64,000 nucleotides of DNA from contig NZ_KI519557.1 of NCBI RefSeq assembly GCF_000483165.1, forward strand, positions 203,135-267,134, read 5' to 3'. This stretch comes from Tullyiplasma multilocale ATCC 49900. GTDB lineage: Bacteria; Bacillota_I; Bacilli_A; Mycoplasmatales; Mycoplasmataceae. The notes under the pieces are model-generated. The model ran no database searches, was not told the origin of the DNA, and worked only from the letters and a program-made list of their open reading frames with translations. The translations under genes and the position numbers were made by a program. This document shows, piece after piece, positions 1 to 11,665 of the stretch (position 1 is its first letter; each line of letters starts with the position of its first letter).

Positions 1-1727
1 ATAGTGAGCCATCAATGTCGGTTTCTCCAGAGAAAAAGATATTTAAATGTTTCTCTTGTGGGGCTGCTGGTAATGCTATTGATTTTGTTAAAGATATTGA
101 AAGAATAGATTTCTTATCAGCTTTAAAAAAGGTATCTGATTCTGCTGGTGTAGAATTGGGCGAATTATCAAACCATGCAGTTAAAGATAAATATTCTAAA
201 GAGCAAAGGTTGATAATAAAAATCAATGAAGAAGCAAACAACTTCTTTAAAGGAATGCTACATACCGAAATCGGTAAGGAAGCATTGAAATACATTCAAG
301 ATCGTAAAATTTCAAATGAATCAATTAGAAAATTTGAAATTGGTTATGCTTCTTCAAAAGTAAAACTATCTGAAAAACTTTTGGAAAAGGGTTATACAAA
401 ACAAGAGATTGAACTAGCTGGACTTGGAACTGTTTATGACTTAGAGGTAAGGGATTATTTTGTTAATAGGGTAATATTCCCGATTAGAAATGAAGATAAT
501 CATGTTATTGGATTTTCGGCAAGAACTATGACAGATGAAAAACCTAAATATATCAACAGTCGTGAAAGTTTGGTCTTTAAAAAATCTCAATTAGCGTATA
601 ACATTCAAAATGTAGCTAAAACTGCCAACTTTAAAAAAGAGATTATTGTCTTAGAAGGATTTATGGATGTTATTAGTCTAGATCAAGTAGAGATTGATAA
701 TGCGATTGCAATTATGGGAACAGCTTTCAGTGATTATCATGTTAAGTTATTCAAAAATATAAATGTAAAAGTTAAGTTATTCTTGGATGGCGATAATGCT
801 GGTATTAATGCAACTGTCAAAGCAGCTAAGAAACTTATTGATAATAAGATTGATACTTTAGTAATTGATAATGAAACTGAATCAGATCCTGATGAATTGA
901 TTAATCAAGGTAAAGTAGAATTGGTTAATGAATTGATTTTAAAAGCAACCCACCCAATTAACTTTGTTATTAACAAACTTTGAAAAAGAGTTGATATTAA
1001 TAACCCAGACAGTGTTAATAAGTATATTGTTTCAATTAAAGATTTTGTTCAAGGTGTTTCTAATCCAATTTTGATTGAACAAGCAATCAAAAAGATTTCG
1101 AAATTAACAAATATAAATGAAGATATCGTGAGACAACTTTTCGGGGCTAAGCCCCAAAAGGTAGTTGATAAACAATTCGAGAAAGAATTTATTCCTGACA
1201 ATCCTTCAGTATATGAACCGGGACCTCAATATATTCCGGAAGATATTCCTCCAATTCACAATGTTGTTGTAGAAGATACTAAGGCTTATCGCATTGATAA
1301 AGCATATAGAAGAGCTGAACAAAGAGTTTTTGTTTCATTATTAAAAAGTGATGAATTTATCGAAAAGATAGATAAAAATAAAGACCTTATAATTGATAGC
1401 AATTTAAGAAGTGCTATAAGAGGGATTATCGGAGAATATCGTAAAGGCAATTATCTTGGTAATAACGTTACTAAGATATTAGAATTGGTTTCAGATAGAA
1501 CTATGCACTACCGAACAGAAATAGATCAAATCATTTCTGACCCATTAGTGAATATTGCAATGACCGAAAAAGAAATTGATGACTCTTTTAAACTTCTAAG
1601 TCGCTTCGAGGGTGAAAGACAAATCAAAGAATTAGAGATAAGAATGAATAATGCTGATGATATTAAAGAAAAAATCAGAATTATGAATAATATAAATCTA
1701 TTAAGAAAAAACTTAAATAGTAAATAG
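1..1727 (+). CDS. dnaG: DNA primase DnaG (5' end outside window)
   Basis: Synthesises RNA primers at the replication fork. The frame is open from base 3, and the visible product begins inside the N-terminal zinc-binding domain ([20 protein letters not shown], with the second CxxC pair). The Toprim core follows with [11 protein letters not shown] and FLDGDNAG, then a helical C-terminal region that would contact the replicative helicase. One in-frame TGA (981-983) is read as Trp and joins the two halves. The stop TAG lies at 1725-1727, and rpoD starts 10 bases later behind an AGGAG site, the classical dnaG-rpoD arrangement. Only the start and the first zinc ligands are missing. Confidence 0.97.
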
Positions 1728-1737
1728 GAGAAAATTT

Positions 1738-3141
1738 ATGGCAAATAAAAAATTTAACGATAAAAAGAATATGAAAAATATTTCTAACTTTGAAGATTTC
1801 AAAGAAAGAATTCATGATTACTTAGGTACAAATGATAACGAAATTTCTTCAGAAGAAATTTTAGATGCATTTTCATCTACATTCCCAAATGCTGATGATA
1901 ACGTTGCAGAAAACTTATTAGAAGATTTACAAAAACATGGAGCGATCTTTGTTGATGCTGATATTGATCTTGATGAATTAGATATTGATGAACCATCATC
2001 ATCAGATGACTTCATGGATGATTTAGAATCAGATAAAAAAACTGCTGCTCGTGGAAGAAAAGCTGCTAAAGATACAGTTACTATGAAATACCGTGTTGGT
2101 GGAATTTCAAATGAAACAAAAATCCAAGATATCATTAAAGCTTATTTTAACAAAATTGGTTCAGCAAGAATCTTAACAAAAGATGAAGAAATTGAATATG
2201 CAAAAATGTTAACAGCTGAAGATCCTGAAGAAGTAATGGAAGGACGTCACAAGTTAATTGAATCTAACTTAAAATTAGTTATCTCAGTTGCTAGAAAACA
2301 CTTAAACCGTGGATTAGACTTCGCTGACTTAATTGAAGAAGGAAACATCGGTTTAATGAAAGCTGTAGATAAATTCGATTATACAAAAGGATTTAAATTC
2401 TCAACTTATGCAACTTGATGAATTCGTCAAGCAATCACACGTGCTATTGCTGACCAAGCTAGAACAATTCGTATTCCAGTTCACATGGTAGAAACAATTA
2501 ATAAATTAGCAAGAGTTGAACGTCAATTAACTCAAGAATTAGGAAGAGAACCATCTGCTGAAGAAATTTCAGAAAGAATTGGTTCAGGAATTACTCCAGC
2601 CAAAGTTATTGAAATTAAGAAATTATCTATTGAACCAGTTTCATTAGAAAAACCATTTGGTGATGAAGATGATACACACTTTGGAGACTTCGTAGAAGAT
2701 AAAGATATGATTTCGCCAAATGACTATGCAGAAAAGGAAGTTTTACGCGAAGTTATTGATAATGTATTCTCTGAAATGCCTGCAAGAGAAGAAAAAGTTA
2801 TCAGAATGCGTTATGGTATTATCCCAACTAAATTAAGAACATTAATCAGATTAGCTGATGAATGTGGAGATGAAACAGTTGAAGATTTAAGAAATGCAAT
2901 TAGAGATTTAGATATCCACATTGACACTCCAATTGAAAAAGTTAGAATGTATGATTCAGAAATTATTAAAGATCACTTATCAAAATACGATGCTCCTAAA
3001 ACTTTAGAAGAAGTTGGTAAAGAATTAAATGTTACTCGTGAAAGAATTCGTCAAATTGAAGCGAAAACAGTAAGAAAATTAAAAACACCTTCAAACACTA
3101 ATAAATTAGGTAAAACATTAAAAGAATTCTACAAAGGATAA
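1738..3141 (+). CDS. rpoD: Primary sigma factor RpoD (SigA)
   Basis: Housekeeping sigma-70 subunit of RNA polymerase, 467 residues. The N-terminus is acidic. Region 2 ([20 protein letters not shown], then the -10 recognition stretch ATWWIRQA with both Trp as TGA) and region 3 ([13 protein letters not shown]) are intact. Region 4.2 has [20 protein letters not shown]. Oddly, about 60 residues (roughly 362-421) separate RMRYGI of region 4.1 from TLEEVG of region 4.2, where Bacillus SigA has six. ATG 1738 follows an AGGAG site; trmK starts 1 base after the stop. Confidence 0.97.
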
Positions 3142-3142
3142 G

Positions 3143-3832
3143 ATGCTTACTAAAAGATTAGAACAAGTGTTAAATTTAATTGAAGGTGTTCAAACAGTGG
3201 CTGACATTGGAACAGATCATGCTTATTTACCGATATCAATTATTGACAAGAGAAAAGCTAAGTTTGTTTATGCAGTCGATGTTAATGAAAAGCCATTACA
3301 AAGTGCAATGGCTAATATCAAGAAATATGGCTTTTCAAACAACATAACTCCAGTACTTTCAAATGGGTTAGAATTTTCATTAAGTGATGAAGTTAAAGAA
3401 ATTGATTATGTAACTATTTCAGGACTTGGAACTCAAACAATTTTGTCAATTCTTGAAAATGACAATGACAAAATCAAGGGTTATATAATTTGTTCAAACA
3501 CTGATTTATGAGCTTTAAGAGATTGAGTTAAAGAAAAAGACTACAATATTGAGCTGGAAGACTTTTTTGATGACTACGATAAACACTATTGATTAATCAA
3601 AATTAATAAAAATAAGAAATTTGAACAAGTATCAGATGATTTTATGAGACTTGGAGATTATAAATTCTTAGCCAATAACGAAACATATGGAAGATTCTTA
3701 ATTTCTGAAAAAGCGAAATTTGACAACATCATTTCAAAAATAACAAATGATGAAAATAGAAGATCAGAAATGATAAAAGTTTCTGAAATTATAGGGAGAT
3801 ATCTTGAGAATGGAATTAATAAAAATAATTAA
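3143..3832 (+). CDS. trmK: tRNA (adenine(22)-N(1))-methyltransferase TrmK
   Basis: SAM-dependent methyltransferase that makes m1A22 in tRNA; 229 residues, as expected for the family. The Rossmann SAM-binding loop is VADIGTDHAYLPISIID near the N-terminus. Four in-frame TGA codons give Trp in the second half. The gene sits 1 base after rpoD and overlaps the next gene (start 3810) by 23 bases, so the three are probably co-transcribed. The rpoD-trmK-Nif3 order is common in Firmicutes and Mollicutes. Confidence 0.9.
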
Positions 3833-4595
3833 ATATCTTGATAAAAAATTCAACCCTAAATTAGCTAGCGAGTGAGATATGGTTGGGTTACAACAAACAT
3901 CGAATAAAAACATCGATATCAATAGAGATGTTGAAAACATTTTTGTTTGTTTGGATTTAACTAGTGAAGCCTTGGATGAAGCAATAAAACATAATGCTCA
4001 ATTGATTATTACTAGACACCCTTTTGTTTTTAGAGAATTGCAAAATGAAAGAAAAAATCCAGCAAAAAATGCAATGCTTAAATTGATTAAACAAAATGAT
4101 ATAGTTATATATTCTATACATACAAACTATGATGCTTCAATAAATCAAACTTTGATAGAAGAATTATCAAAAGTTATTTCGATCAAAAAGTATAAAAAAT
4201 TCGGTTTAGATAAAGAATCAACTAAAATCACTATCGACAAAAAAATCACTTTAAATGATTTCATCCATAAAATGAAAGAAGTTTTTAAAAGTGAGTTTGT
4301 TCAATATTCTAAGAATATTGAACTGAAAAATCAAATTCAAGAATTTTATATTACAACTGGATCTGGAGCTTCTACAATGGTAGAAAACAAAATGCAAGAT
4401 GTTGTGTTTTTAACAGGTGAAGTTAAATGGAATGAATGAATATATGCAAATGACAATAATGTAGATTTAATATCTGTAGGACACTACATGGAAAACTACT
4501 TCATTAATGACATAAAAAATAAGTTAGAAAATAACTTTAAAGATAAATTAAAAATAAGAGCATTTGATATTACAAATGCATATAGAGAAATATAG
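3810..4595 (+). CDS. Nif3-like dinuclear metal-centre protein
   Basis: NIF3/YqfO family protein of 261 residues. Metal-ligand motifs are visible: LIITRHPFVF and IHTNYDA in the N-terminal half, and VGHYMENYFI near the C-terminus. I chose ATG 3810, inside trmK, because the translation MELIKIIKYLDKKFNPKLASEWD is typical for the family and continues through a TGA-coded Trp; starting at 3879 would cut conserved sequence. The biochemical role is unsettled in bacteria (a folate cyclohydrolase relative has been proposed); the neighbourhood does not define it further. Confidence 0.88.
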
Positions 4596-4607
4596 GAGGA
4601 AGAAGAT

Positions 4608-5984
4608 ATGGAATTTTCAAGTTTTGGATTTAAAAAATTTATAAATGACACACTACATGATATTAATTTTGTTACTCCTACATCAGTTCAAGAAAAAGTT
4701 ATACCTTTAATTAAAAAACACAGGAACGTGGTAGCATTGGCCCACACAGGGACAGGTAAGACACACAGTTTCTTATTACCAATCATTAATAATTTAGATG
4801 TTAATGTACCATTTGAAAAGAGAAGGGTACAAGCATTAATTATTGCCCCAACAAGAGAATTGGCAAAACAAATTTTTGATAATATTAAAGATTTCCAAAA
4901 AAATGAGCCAAGAATTACTGCAAGTTTATTCATCGGGGGAGAAGACATTGAGAAATCAATTGATAAGTTAGAAAAAACTCAACCAATGATCGTTGTTGGT
5001 ACTCCAACAAGAGTAAGAGAATTATATGAAGCAAATCACCTACGTGTAACAACAGCTGATTATATCGTTGTTGATGAATGTGATATGATTTTTGATTTAG
5101 GTTTCATCGAAGATGTCGATTTAATTATTTCAAAAGCTAAACAAGATGCTGTTATTTCATTATTCTCAGCAACAATTCATGAAACACTTAGACCATTTGT
5201 TAAAAAATATCTAAGAGATTCTATTTTTATTGATGACTCAGAATCAAAACCATCAAATAAAAATATTCAACATATTTTAATCGATACAAAAAACAGAGAG
5301 TTAGAAGAAGTTATTAAAAAGGTAGCTACTTCAATTAATCCATACTTATGTTTATTATTTGTAAACAAAAAAGAAGATGTTTCAAGAATTGTTAAAATTT
5401 TAAGAAATGCAGGAGTAACTGAAGTTGGAGAATTACATGGTGATTTACAACCAAGAACTCGTATGAATATGCTTAAAAAAATTAAGAATAATGACTTTAA
5501 ATTTGTAGTAGCAACTGACGTCGCTGCTCGTGGGGTTGATATTCAAGGTGTATCACACGTTGTGTCTATTGATTTGCCAACTGATTTAAGTTACTACATC
5601 CATAGAGCTGGTAGAACTGGTCGTTCAAAAATGACAGGAATCAGTTATGTTTTACTAAATGTTAAAAACCAAAGTTTAATTGAAGAACTTGGTAAAAAAG
5701 GAATTGAATTCGAAGTTCAAAGAATGGTTGATGGAGAGTTAGTTGACGTTAAAAAACGTGCTGCTAGAACCGTTAAAAAGAACCAACAAAACTTAGATGT
5801 TGAATCTCAAACAGTTATTGCCAAATATAAAAACCAAAAAGTAAAACCAGGATATAAGCAAAAACGTAAACGTGAATTGGATAAAATTAAACAAAAGCGT
5901 AAACGTGATCATATTAAACAAAACATTAATAAAATCAAAAAAGAAAAATACAAAAAACGTAGAGAAGAAATTTTCGGAGATTAA
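4608..5984 (+). CDS. DEAD-box ATP-dependent RNA helicase
   Basis: RNA helicase of 458 residues for mRNA turnover or ribosome assembly. Motifs in order: Q motif region (VTPTSVQEKVIP), motif I AHTGTGKT, Ia APTRELA, Ib GTPTR, motif II written DECD rather than DEAD (about residue 156), motif III SAT, and motif VI HRAGRTGR. About 80 C-terminal residues are Lys/Arg-rich (repeated KQKRKR blocks), a likely RNA-binding tail. A strong AGGAGGA site precedes ATG 4608. A hairpin terminator follows the stop directly. CshA-like by layout, but the exact orthologue is not certain. Confidence 0.93.
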   Translation: MEFSSFGFKKFINDTLHDINFVTPTSVQEKVIPLIKKHRNVVALAHTGTGKTHSFLLPIINNLDVNVPFEKRRVQALIIAPTRELAKQIFDNIKDFQKNEPRITASLFIGGEDIEKSIDKLEKTQPMIVVGTPTRVRELYEANHLRVTTADYIVVDECDMIFDLGFIEDVDLIISKAKQDAVISLFSATIHETLRPFVKKYLRDSIFIDDSESKPSNKNIQHILIDTKNRELEEVIKKVATSINPYLCLLFVNKKEDVSRIVKILRNAGVTEVGELHGDLQPRTRMNMLKKIKNNDFKFVVATDVAARGVDIQGVSHVVSIDLPTDLSYYIHRAGRTGRSKMTGISYVLLNVKNQSLIEELGKKGIEFEVQRMVDGELVDVKKRAARTVKKNQQNLDVESQTVIAKYKNQKVKPGYKQKRKRELDKIKQKRKRDHIKQNINKIKKEKYKKRREEIFGD

Positions 5985-6015
5985 CACCAAAAAGGGGTTG
6001 TTAATCTCTTTTTTT
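5977..6015 (+). terminator. Intrinsic terminator after the helicase gene
   Basis: Nine-base perfect stem GAGATTAAC / GTTAATCTC (5977-5985 and 6000-6008) followed by a run of seven T. The left arm includes the end of the helicase coding sequence. Confidence 0.85.
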
Positions 6016-6050
6016 GTTATATTATTTATATAGTTAAAAAGGGGAAAATA

Positions 6051-7664
6051 ATGAAAAAGATTAAATTCAAATCATCTGATGGTCAAGAGACTGTTTCCCT
6101 TTCACCTGAAGAACTGGAGATTGTTAAAAGTTCTCCTAAATACGATAAAACTTACAATGATTTAATAAGTAAGTGTGAAAAGAAATTAGAGAGACAAATT
6201 TATTTTAAAAAGACTTTTTGACATGATTTAATGATCATTGCCTTAAGTGCTTTTGGAACTACAATTGCATTTGACTACTTTATTTCAGCAACTGGTAGAG
6301 TTGGACTATTCCCGGGTGGTTTGGGTTCAATTACTAGATTCGTAGCTGTTATTGTTGGAAAAGATGCAGCAGCACAAGCTAGTTTATACTTTGTGTTCTA
6401 CTTCTTATTTAATCTACCCTTTATTGCTTTTGGTATTTGAAAGCTCGGGATTAAATTTTCACTAACCACTACCCTTTATATTTTATTAAGTATTGGTTTT
6501 GACCAAATAATTACTAGAATACCAGTTATTAATCCAAATGACTGACATGTTATTATTGATTACCAATTAATTGCAGCTATTCCAGGACAATGGGGAAGCA
6601 CATTATGATTATTCATATTTGCAGCATTTGGTGGTATTGTTTTAGGTTGATCATATGGACAAGTTTATAAAGTTGGTTCATCAACAGCAGGGACTGATTT
6701 TATCTCAGTTTACTATTCAAAAACAAAAAATAAAAACATTGGTAAAGTTAATATGAAGATTAACTTTTGTATTATGATTGCTGTAATTATTTTAAATACA
6801 ATCTTATTAACTCCGGACCAGTTTGATGAAAGTATTAGATATAGTGTTCTTAATGCATCTTATGGTTTCCATAAGAATGGATTTAATAATGAACTAATTC
6901 AGGTTTTAGGTTCTGGAAACGGATATGGATCTGATTTATCGGCATGATTGGAAGCTAATAAAGGTGTGTATGTTGAAGCAAACGGAAATAATTTAATGAT
7001 CGGAGATTGGTTAGAAAATTCTATTTCAATTACAAATTCACAAATTGAATTCAAATTAGGTTCAAATGAAGCTAATGGAAACTTATATCAAGCTATCATT
7101 AGAGAAGTTGCGATTGATGATTCATTTAAAGGTTATACATCTGAAATGAAGAATTTAATCCGTTTTAAATACATCTTAGGACCAAGTTTATTCGCTTCAT
7201 TAATTTTAGTTATCACACAAGCATTGATGATCGACTTTGTTTATCCGAAACACAAAATTAGAACAATGATGATTACTACAACTAATGCATCAGAAGTTGA
7301 AACATTCTTATTTGAATCTGGATACAGAAATAACGTTTTTGTTTGAGAGGCTCAAACTTCTAAAAAAGGTTTAGATGTAACCAATAAAAAAGTATTAATG
7401 GTAACTATGACTGTTATTAATTGAAAAGAACTAGAAGCTGGTATTAAAAACTTAGATGAACATATGAACATAAGTGTTGTTCCAACTAAAAAAGTTGAAG
7501 GGCCATTTACATTTGAATTGAAAGATGAAAGACGTAAAGAAGCTATCAATGCCAAAGTAGTTGAAAATAAAAAATTAATGAAAAAAATTGAACACGATGC
7601 AGTTATTAAAACTGTTAAAAAGAAAAACAAAGAATTTAAAAAAATCAAAAATGATAAAAAATAA
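6051..7664 (+). CDS. YitT-family membrane protein with large insertion
   Basis: Integral membrane protein of 537 residues, much longer than usual YitT proteins (about 280-290). Start ATG 6051 follows AAAAAGGGG. After about 60 soluble residues there are several hydrophobic helices (6231-6720) typical of the YitT membrane domain. A polar segment of about 130 residues (6800-7180), probably outside the cell, and one more helix (7190-7240) follow. The DUF2179-like domain (MMITTTNASEVETFLFESGY) comes next, then a Lys-rich tail. Trp are TGA throughout. Function unknown; transport or signalling is inference. A promoter-like TATAAT at 7681 lies just after the stop. Confidence 0.85.
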
Positions 7665-7680
7665 TTAGTACAAAATATTG

Positions 7681-7788
7681 TATAATTGAATTATGATTTA
7701 TTATTTTGGTTAAAGAAATAATAATGAAATATTGGCTGACATTTTAAATGTTGGCTTTTCTTATTTTATTAATGGGAAAGGGGATATT
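7681..7788 (+). promoter_or_regulatory. Promoter and structured leader of secDF
   Basis: A TATAAT (7681-7686) lies 103 bases before secDF. Between them are two hairpins: TTATTATTT / AAATAATAA (about 7698-7722) and a stem around GACATTT / AAATGTT (about 7735-7756) followed by TTTTCTTATTTT. The second looks like an intrinsic terminator. It could simply end the yitT transcript, or, if the TATAAT is used, act as an attenuator before secDF. Confidence 0.45.
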
Positions 7789-10700
7789 ATGAATAAAAAA
7801 AATTCTAACAAAAAGATAGTTCATATTTTTATAATGTTTATGATTATCGCCTCATTAATAATTGGTATTGTTTTCTCACTTGGAGGGGCAATAAATGATA
7901 ATAAATTAGGATCACGTTTTAACGGTGGATATGAAGCTCTTGTTGGGGTTTATAATAACACTAAAGAACAAGATGATAATGAAAACCTACCAAACGGTGA
8001 TTCTGATGAAGGTGCTAGAGCTCTAGAAAAAAAACTATCACCTTTTTCAGATAACACAATCGAGGTTACAAAAACAGGTAACAGTCGTTTAACTGTAAGA
8101 GCATCAAAAGATGCTTACTCAAACAATGAAAATTTCTTTGTTGATGCTATTGAACAAAATGGTGGTCTTGTAATTTTAAATAGCGCATTCGAAGATGTTT
8201 TATTTGATTCAACTATCATGAAAAAAATTGATAAAACAGTTTTAGATGGTGAAGGGAATGTGACTGATAAAGTTAAGATTTCTGAAATCGTTGGAAATGT
8301 TAAAGCTGAAGCAGTTAAGGTTGGAACATCAAACCAACCGTTCTTAAATTTTGATATTAGTGAAACTGAATACTTATCTAAAATTGTTGCAGCTTCTGAA
8401 ACAGAACAAACACCTGTTCTTAACATGATCACAAGTATCGAAACTTTATTAAATAATCTAAGAGGTTATTATAATCTAGGAACTACTGAAGATGAAATGG
8501 ATGATTATGTTAGTGCTTATTGAAATGGTTTAATTTCACCATTACAAACAGCTTACAACAAGTTATCTACTAAAGAACAAAATGTATTAGATGATTTTTT
8601 TGGTGGAACTTACATTACTACAGGAACAACTGGTTTACAAGTTGAAAATGTTGTTTCATTAATGGATCAAACAAAAATCAAAAGTGAACAATCATTAAAA
8701 AGTGTTTTATTCCAATATGAAAATGGAAAAATTAATACAAATAAATCATTTAAATTCTTAAATACAAATATTGGTAAATACATTTATGATCCAAACTCAA
8801 TTGCTGAAGACTTCATGATTAAAGATGGTAAAAAAGGTAAATACTACGATAATTTAAAAGTTGATGCTAAATTAAATAAACCTTCTCGTGATATGGGGAA
8901 CATTAGAGAAGCTTTCAAAGTATTGACATCTAATTTATTAGGTAAAGCTTTATTCAAAGATATTAAAGCTGGTTCTAAAGTTAACCAATACTTTGATGAA
9001 AAAGTTTTCGATGATTACATCTTATTAACTGAAACAATTAATCCAGCAACTAATGTAAACTCAAAAGCTTATATCGATACAGATGCAAACAGATTAATGG
9101 TAAGAAGTGAAACTTATACTAAATCTAAGAAAACTGAAGCAACAATTCTTCAAACAACTTTAGGTATTACATTCAAAGTATTATCAGTTAGTGAATTTGA
9201 TATGGATATTACAGCAGTAATGTTTATTGTGAGTGTTGTATTCTTAATTATTATTGCATTAGCAATCATGGGATACTTGATCTTTGCATATCGTTTATTA
9301 GGGCTATTTGCTTCAATACTAGCTTTCCTGGCAGCATCCTTAACATTATTAGTACCAGTTTGATTCACATTGGCAATTGGGCCTGAAATCATAACATCAT
9401 TAATAATTGTTGTTGGATTAGTGCTTGATGCAAGCTTCATATACTTTGAATCAATTAAGAAAAACATTTATAAAGATAAGCACTCAATTGAATCATCATT
9501 CAAGATTGCTGGTAAAGAAACTTTATGATTAGGAATTGATGCAGCTTTAGTTACTTTGATACCAAATGTCGCTTTATTCTGAATTGGTTCTGGAGCATTG
9601 AAAAACTTCGCAACTATCACATCACTTGGGGTAATGTTTGCATTAGTGTTTGGAATAATTGTTTTAAGATTCATGTCAAGAATCGTTATTAATACTAAAT
9701 GATTTAAAAAATATGATTGATTATTACCAATTGATACTTCTCAAAAAATTAAATCAACTTTCTTTAATGATTTCTTTAAAAAACATTATGAAAGTAAATT
9801 AGAAAAATTAACTTCTAAAGATTCATTATCTTCAGAACAATTAATTAAAATTAAGAAAATAAAAGATAAAGTTTCTCATTATTCACAAAAAGAGAGAGAT
9901 ATTATTGCTAAGAAAAATGCTGCATTCATCAAGAAAGCGGAAGCTAAAATTGCTAAGTTTGAAAAACAAAACAAATCACTTAAAGAAACAAAATTTAAGT
10001 CATTAAATAAATTAATCAATTCTAGAAAAGACCAAAACAACTTCAATAAGAATTATTATGAAGTTAAATTAGCAAATGATAATCCTGAAGAGATCCAAGT
10101 TAATGAAATGATTAAACTTGAAAGAAAAGTTTTTAAAACAGGTAAAATCATGGCTGTTATTGGTGTATTTATGATCGCTATTGGAGCAATCGTGGGATTC
10201 ACAGCTGGACCTAACTTAACATCAAGTTTTGGTAAAGGGAATAAATTTGTTCTTTATGGTTCAACAATTGATGATACATATGAAAGCTTATCAAACAACG
10301 GTCAAATTCAAGAATGAGTATTTGATCCAAATTCAAAACTTGTTCAAGAGATAATTGATTTAAAAGCTAATTCAGATCAAAAGAATATTCAGAAATTAAA
10401 AGATCAAGGGATTATGAATATTAATCGTCCTGAAGAATTACAAGGTGATCAATATCTTGAAGCAAGAAATGAATGAAAAGCTAGCGTTGTTGCTGACTTC
10501 TATGAGTTCATTATCTTCAATAATCACTTAACAGACTTTGTTAACTATAAAGAATCTGTAGGTAAATTAGCAAACGTTCAAATTAAATATGGACCTGACT
10601 TCAAACAAACAGGGATATCACTAGATAAATTGAGTGACGTACCTTATGTTTCTATCCAAACAACCTCATCTGTAGAATTTGGGACATTCAAGGCTTGAAT

Positions 10701-11658
10701 GAGAAGAATTGCAGATAATGGTAAACAAACACCAACTTCAGCTGGGGGAATTTTAGGATTATCAGAATCTCCTTTCACAGCCTATGGTCAAATCAAAGAA
10801 GTTGCTATCATGTTTGGAATTATCTTATTAGCGTTACTTGTTTATATGATAATTAGATTTAAATGAACATATTATGTAGCTCTTGCGCTTGGTTTCGTAT
10901 TTATTACAGCAATCACAGTGGCTTCTGTAATTATTTTCAGAGTTCCAGTAACAGCTGAAATTATTGCGGCTGTAGTTGGAGTAATGAGTTTCGCAGTTAT
11001 TACAGCTATATTGATTCTAGGAAAAGGAAAATCTATTATTTCTTCAAAAACAGATGAAAGAATTAATGAGTACTTTAACAAGGAAATTGAATTAGCTGTT
11101 GAAATTAAAGAATATAAAAATACTATTAATGATATTATTTCTTCTGAAAGAAATCAATACGCTAATAAAATCAATGATCTAAAAGTAAAACTAAAAGATA
11201 TTGATGATAAAAAATCTGATGACTATAAAAAAGTTAAAGTTGAAATGAAATCATTGAGAAATGAATTTAGAATTTTTAGAAAAGTTGAAAAACAAAAGTT
11301 CAAAGACTTCAAAGCTAAAAACAAAAAAGCAATTAAGTTAGAATCAAAAACTAATAACTTTGCTAAAGAGGTTTTCTTAAATGTAACTAAATTTGCAATT
11401 ACTAAAACTGTCTTTATTTCATCAATTTATGCAATTGTAGCTATTGTTATGGCATTAACATTGCCATCAATTGTTGGGATGGGTATAACACTTGTTATTG
11501 GAATTGTAACAACAAGCGTTGTAACTATAACAATTGTAGTTCCGATCTGAATTTGATTAGAACGTCAAAGAATTAGTGCTAAATATGGATACAAACGTTT
11601 TATTAGAAAAATTAAAGTGTCTGAAGAAGAACAAATAATTAAAGATATAAATGATTAA
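7789..11658 (+). CDS. secDF: Protein translocase subunit SecDF (fusion)
   Basis: Membrane subunit that uses the proton or ion gradient to help SecYEG export proteins; SecD and SecF are fused. 1289 residues, far above the about 740 of Bacillus SecDF. ATG 7789 (MNKKNSNKKIVHIF) was chosen over upstream in-frame codons because GAAAGGGG precedes it and the first membrane helix follows. SecD starts with LGSRFNGGYEALV and a large periplasm-type domain, then a helix cluster (about 9190-9700). SecF begins at about 10125 (FKTGKIMAVIGVFMIAIGAI) with a second cluster at 10790-11550. Two Lys/Glu-rich, coiled-coil-like segments are unusual: residues about 663-780 at the SecD-SecF junction and about 1084-1184 between the SecF helices. 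Confidence 0.92.
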
Positions 11659-11665
11659 GGAAAAA

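Noticed and set aside
7748-7822. 23-codon hydrophobic leader peptide overlapping the secDF start
   Set aside because: No ribosome binding site and no conservation evidence; mentioned only as part of the leader observation.
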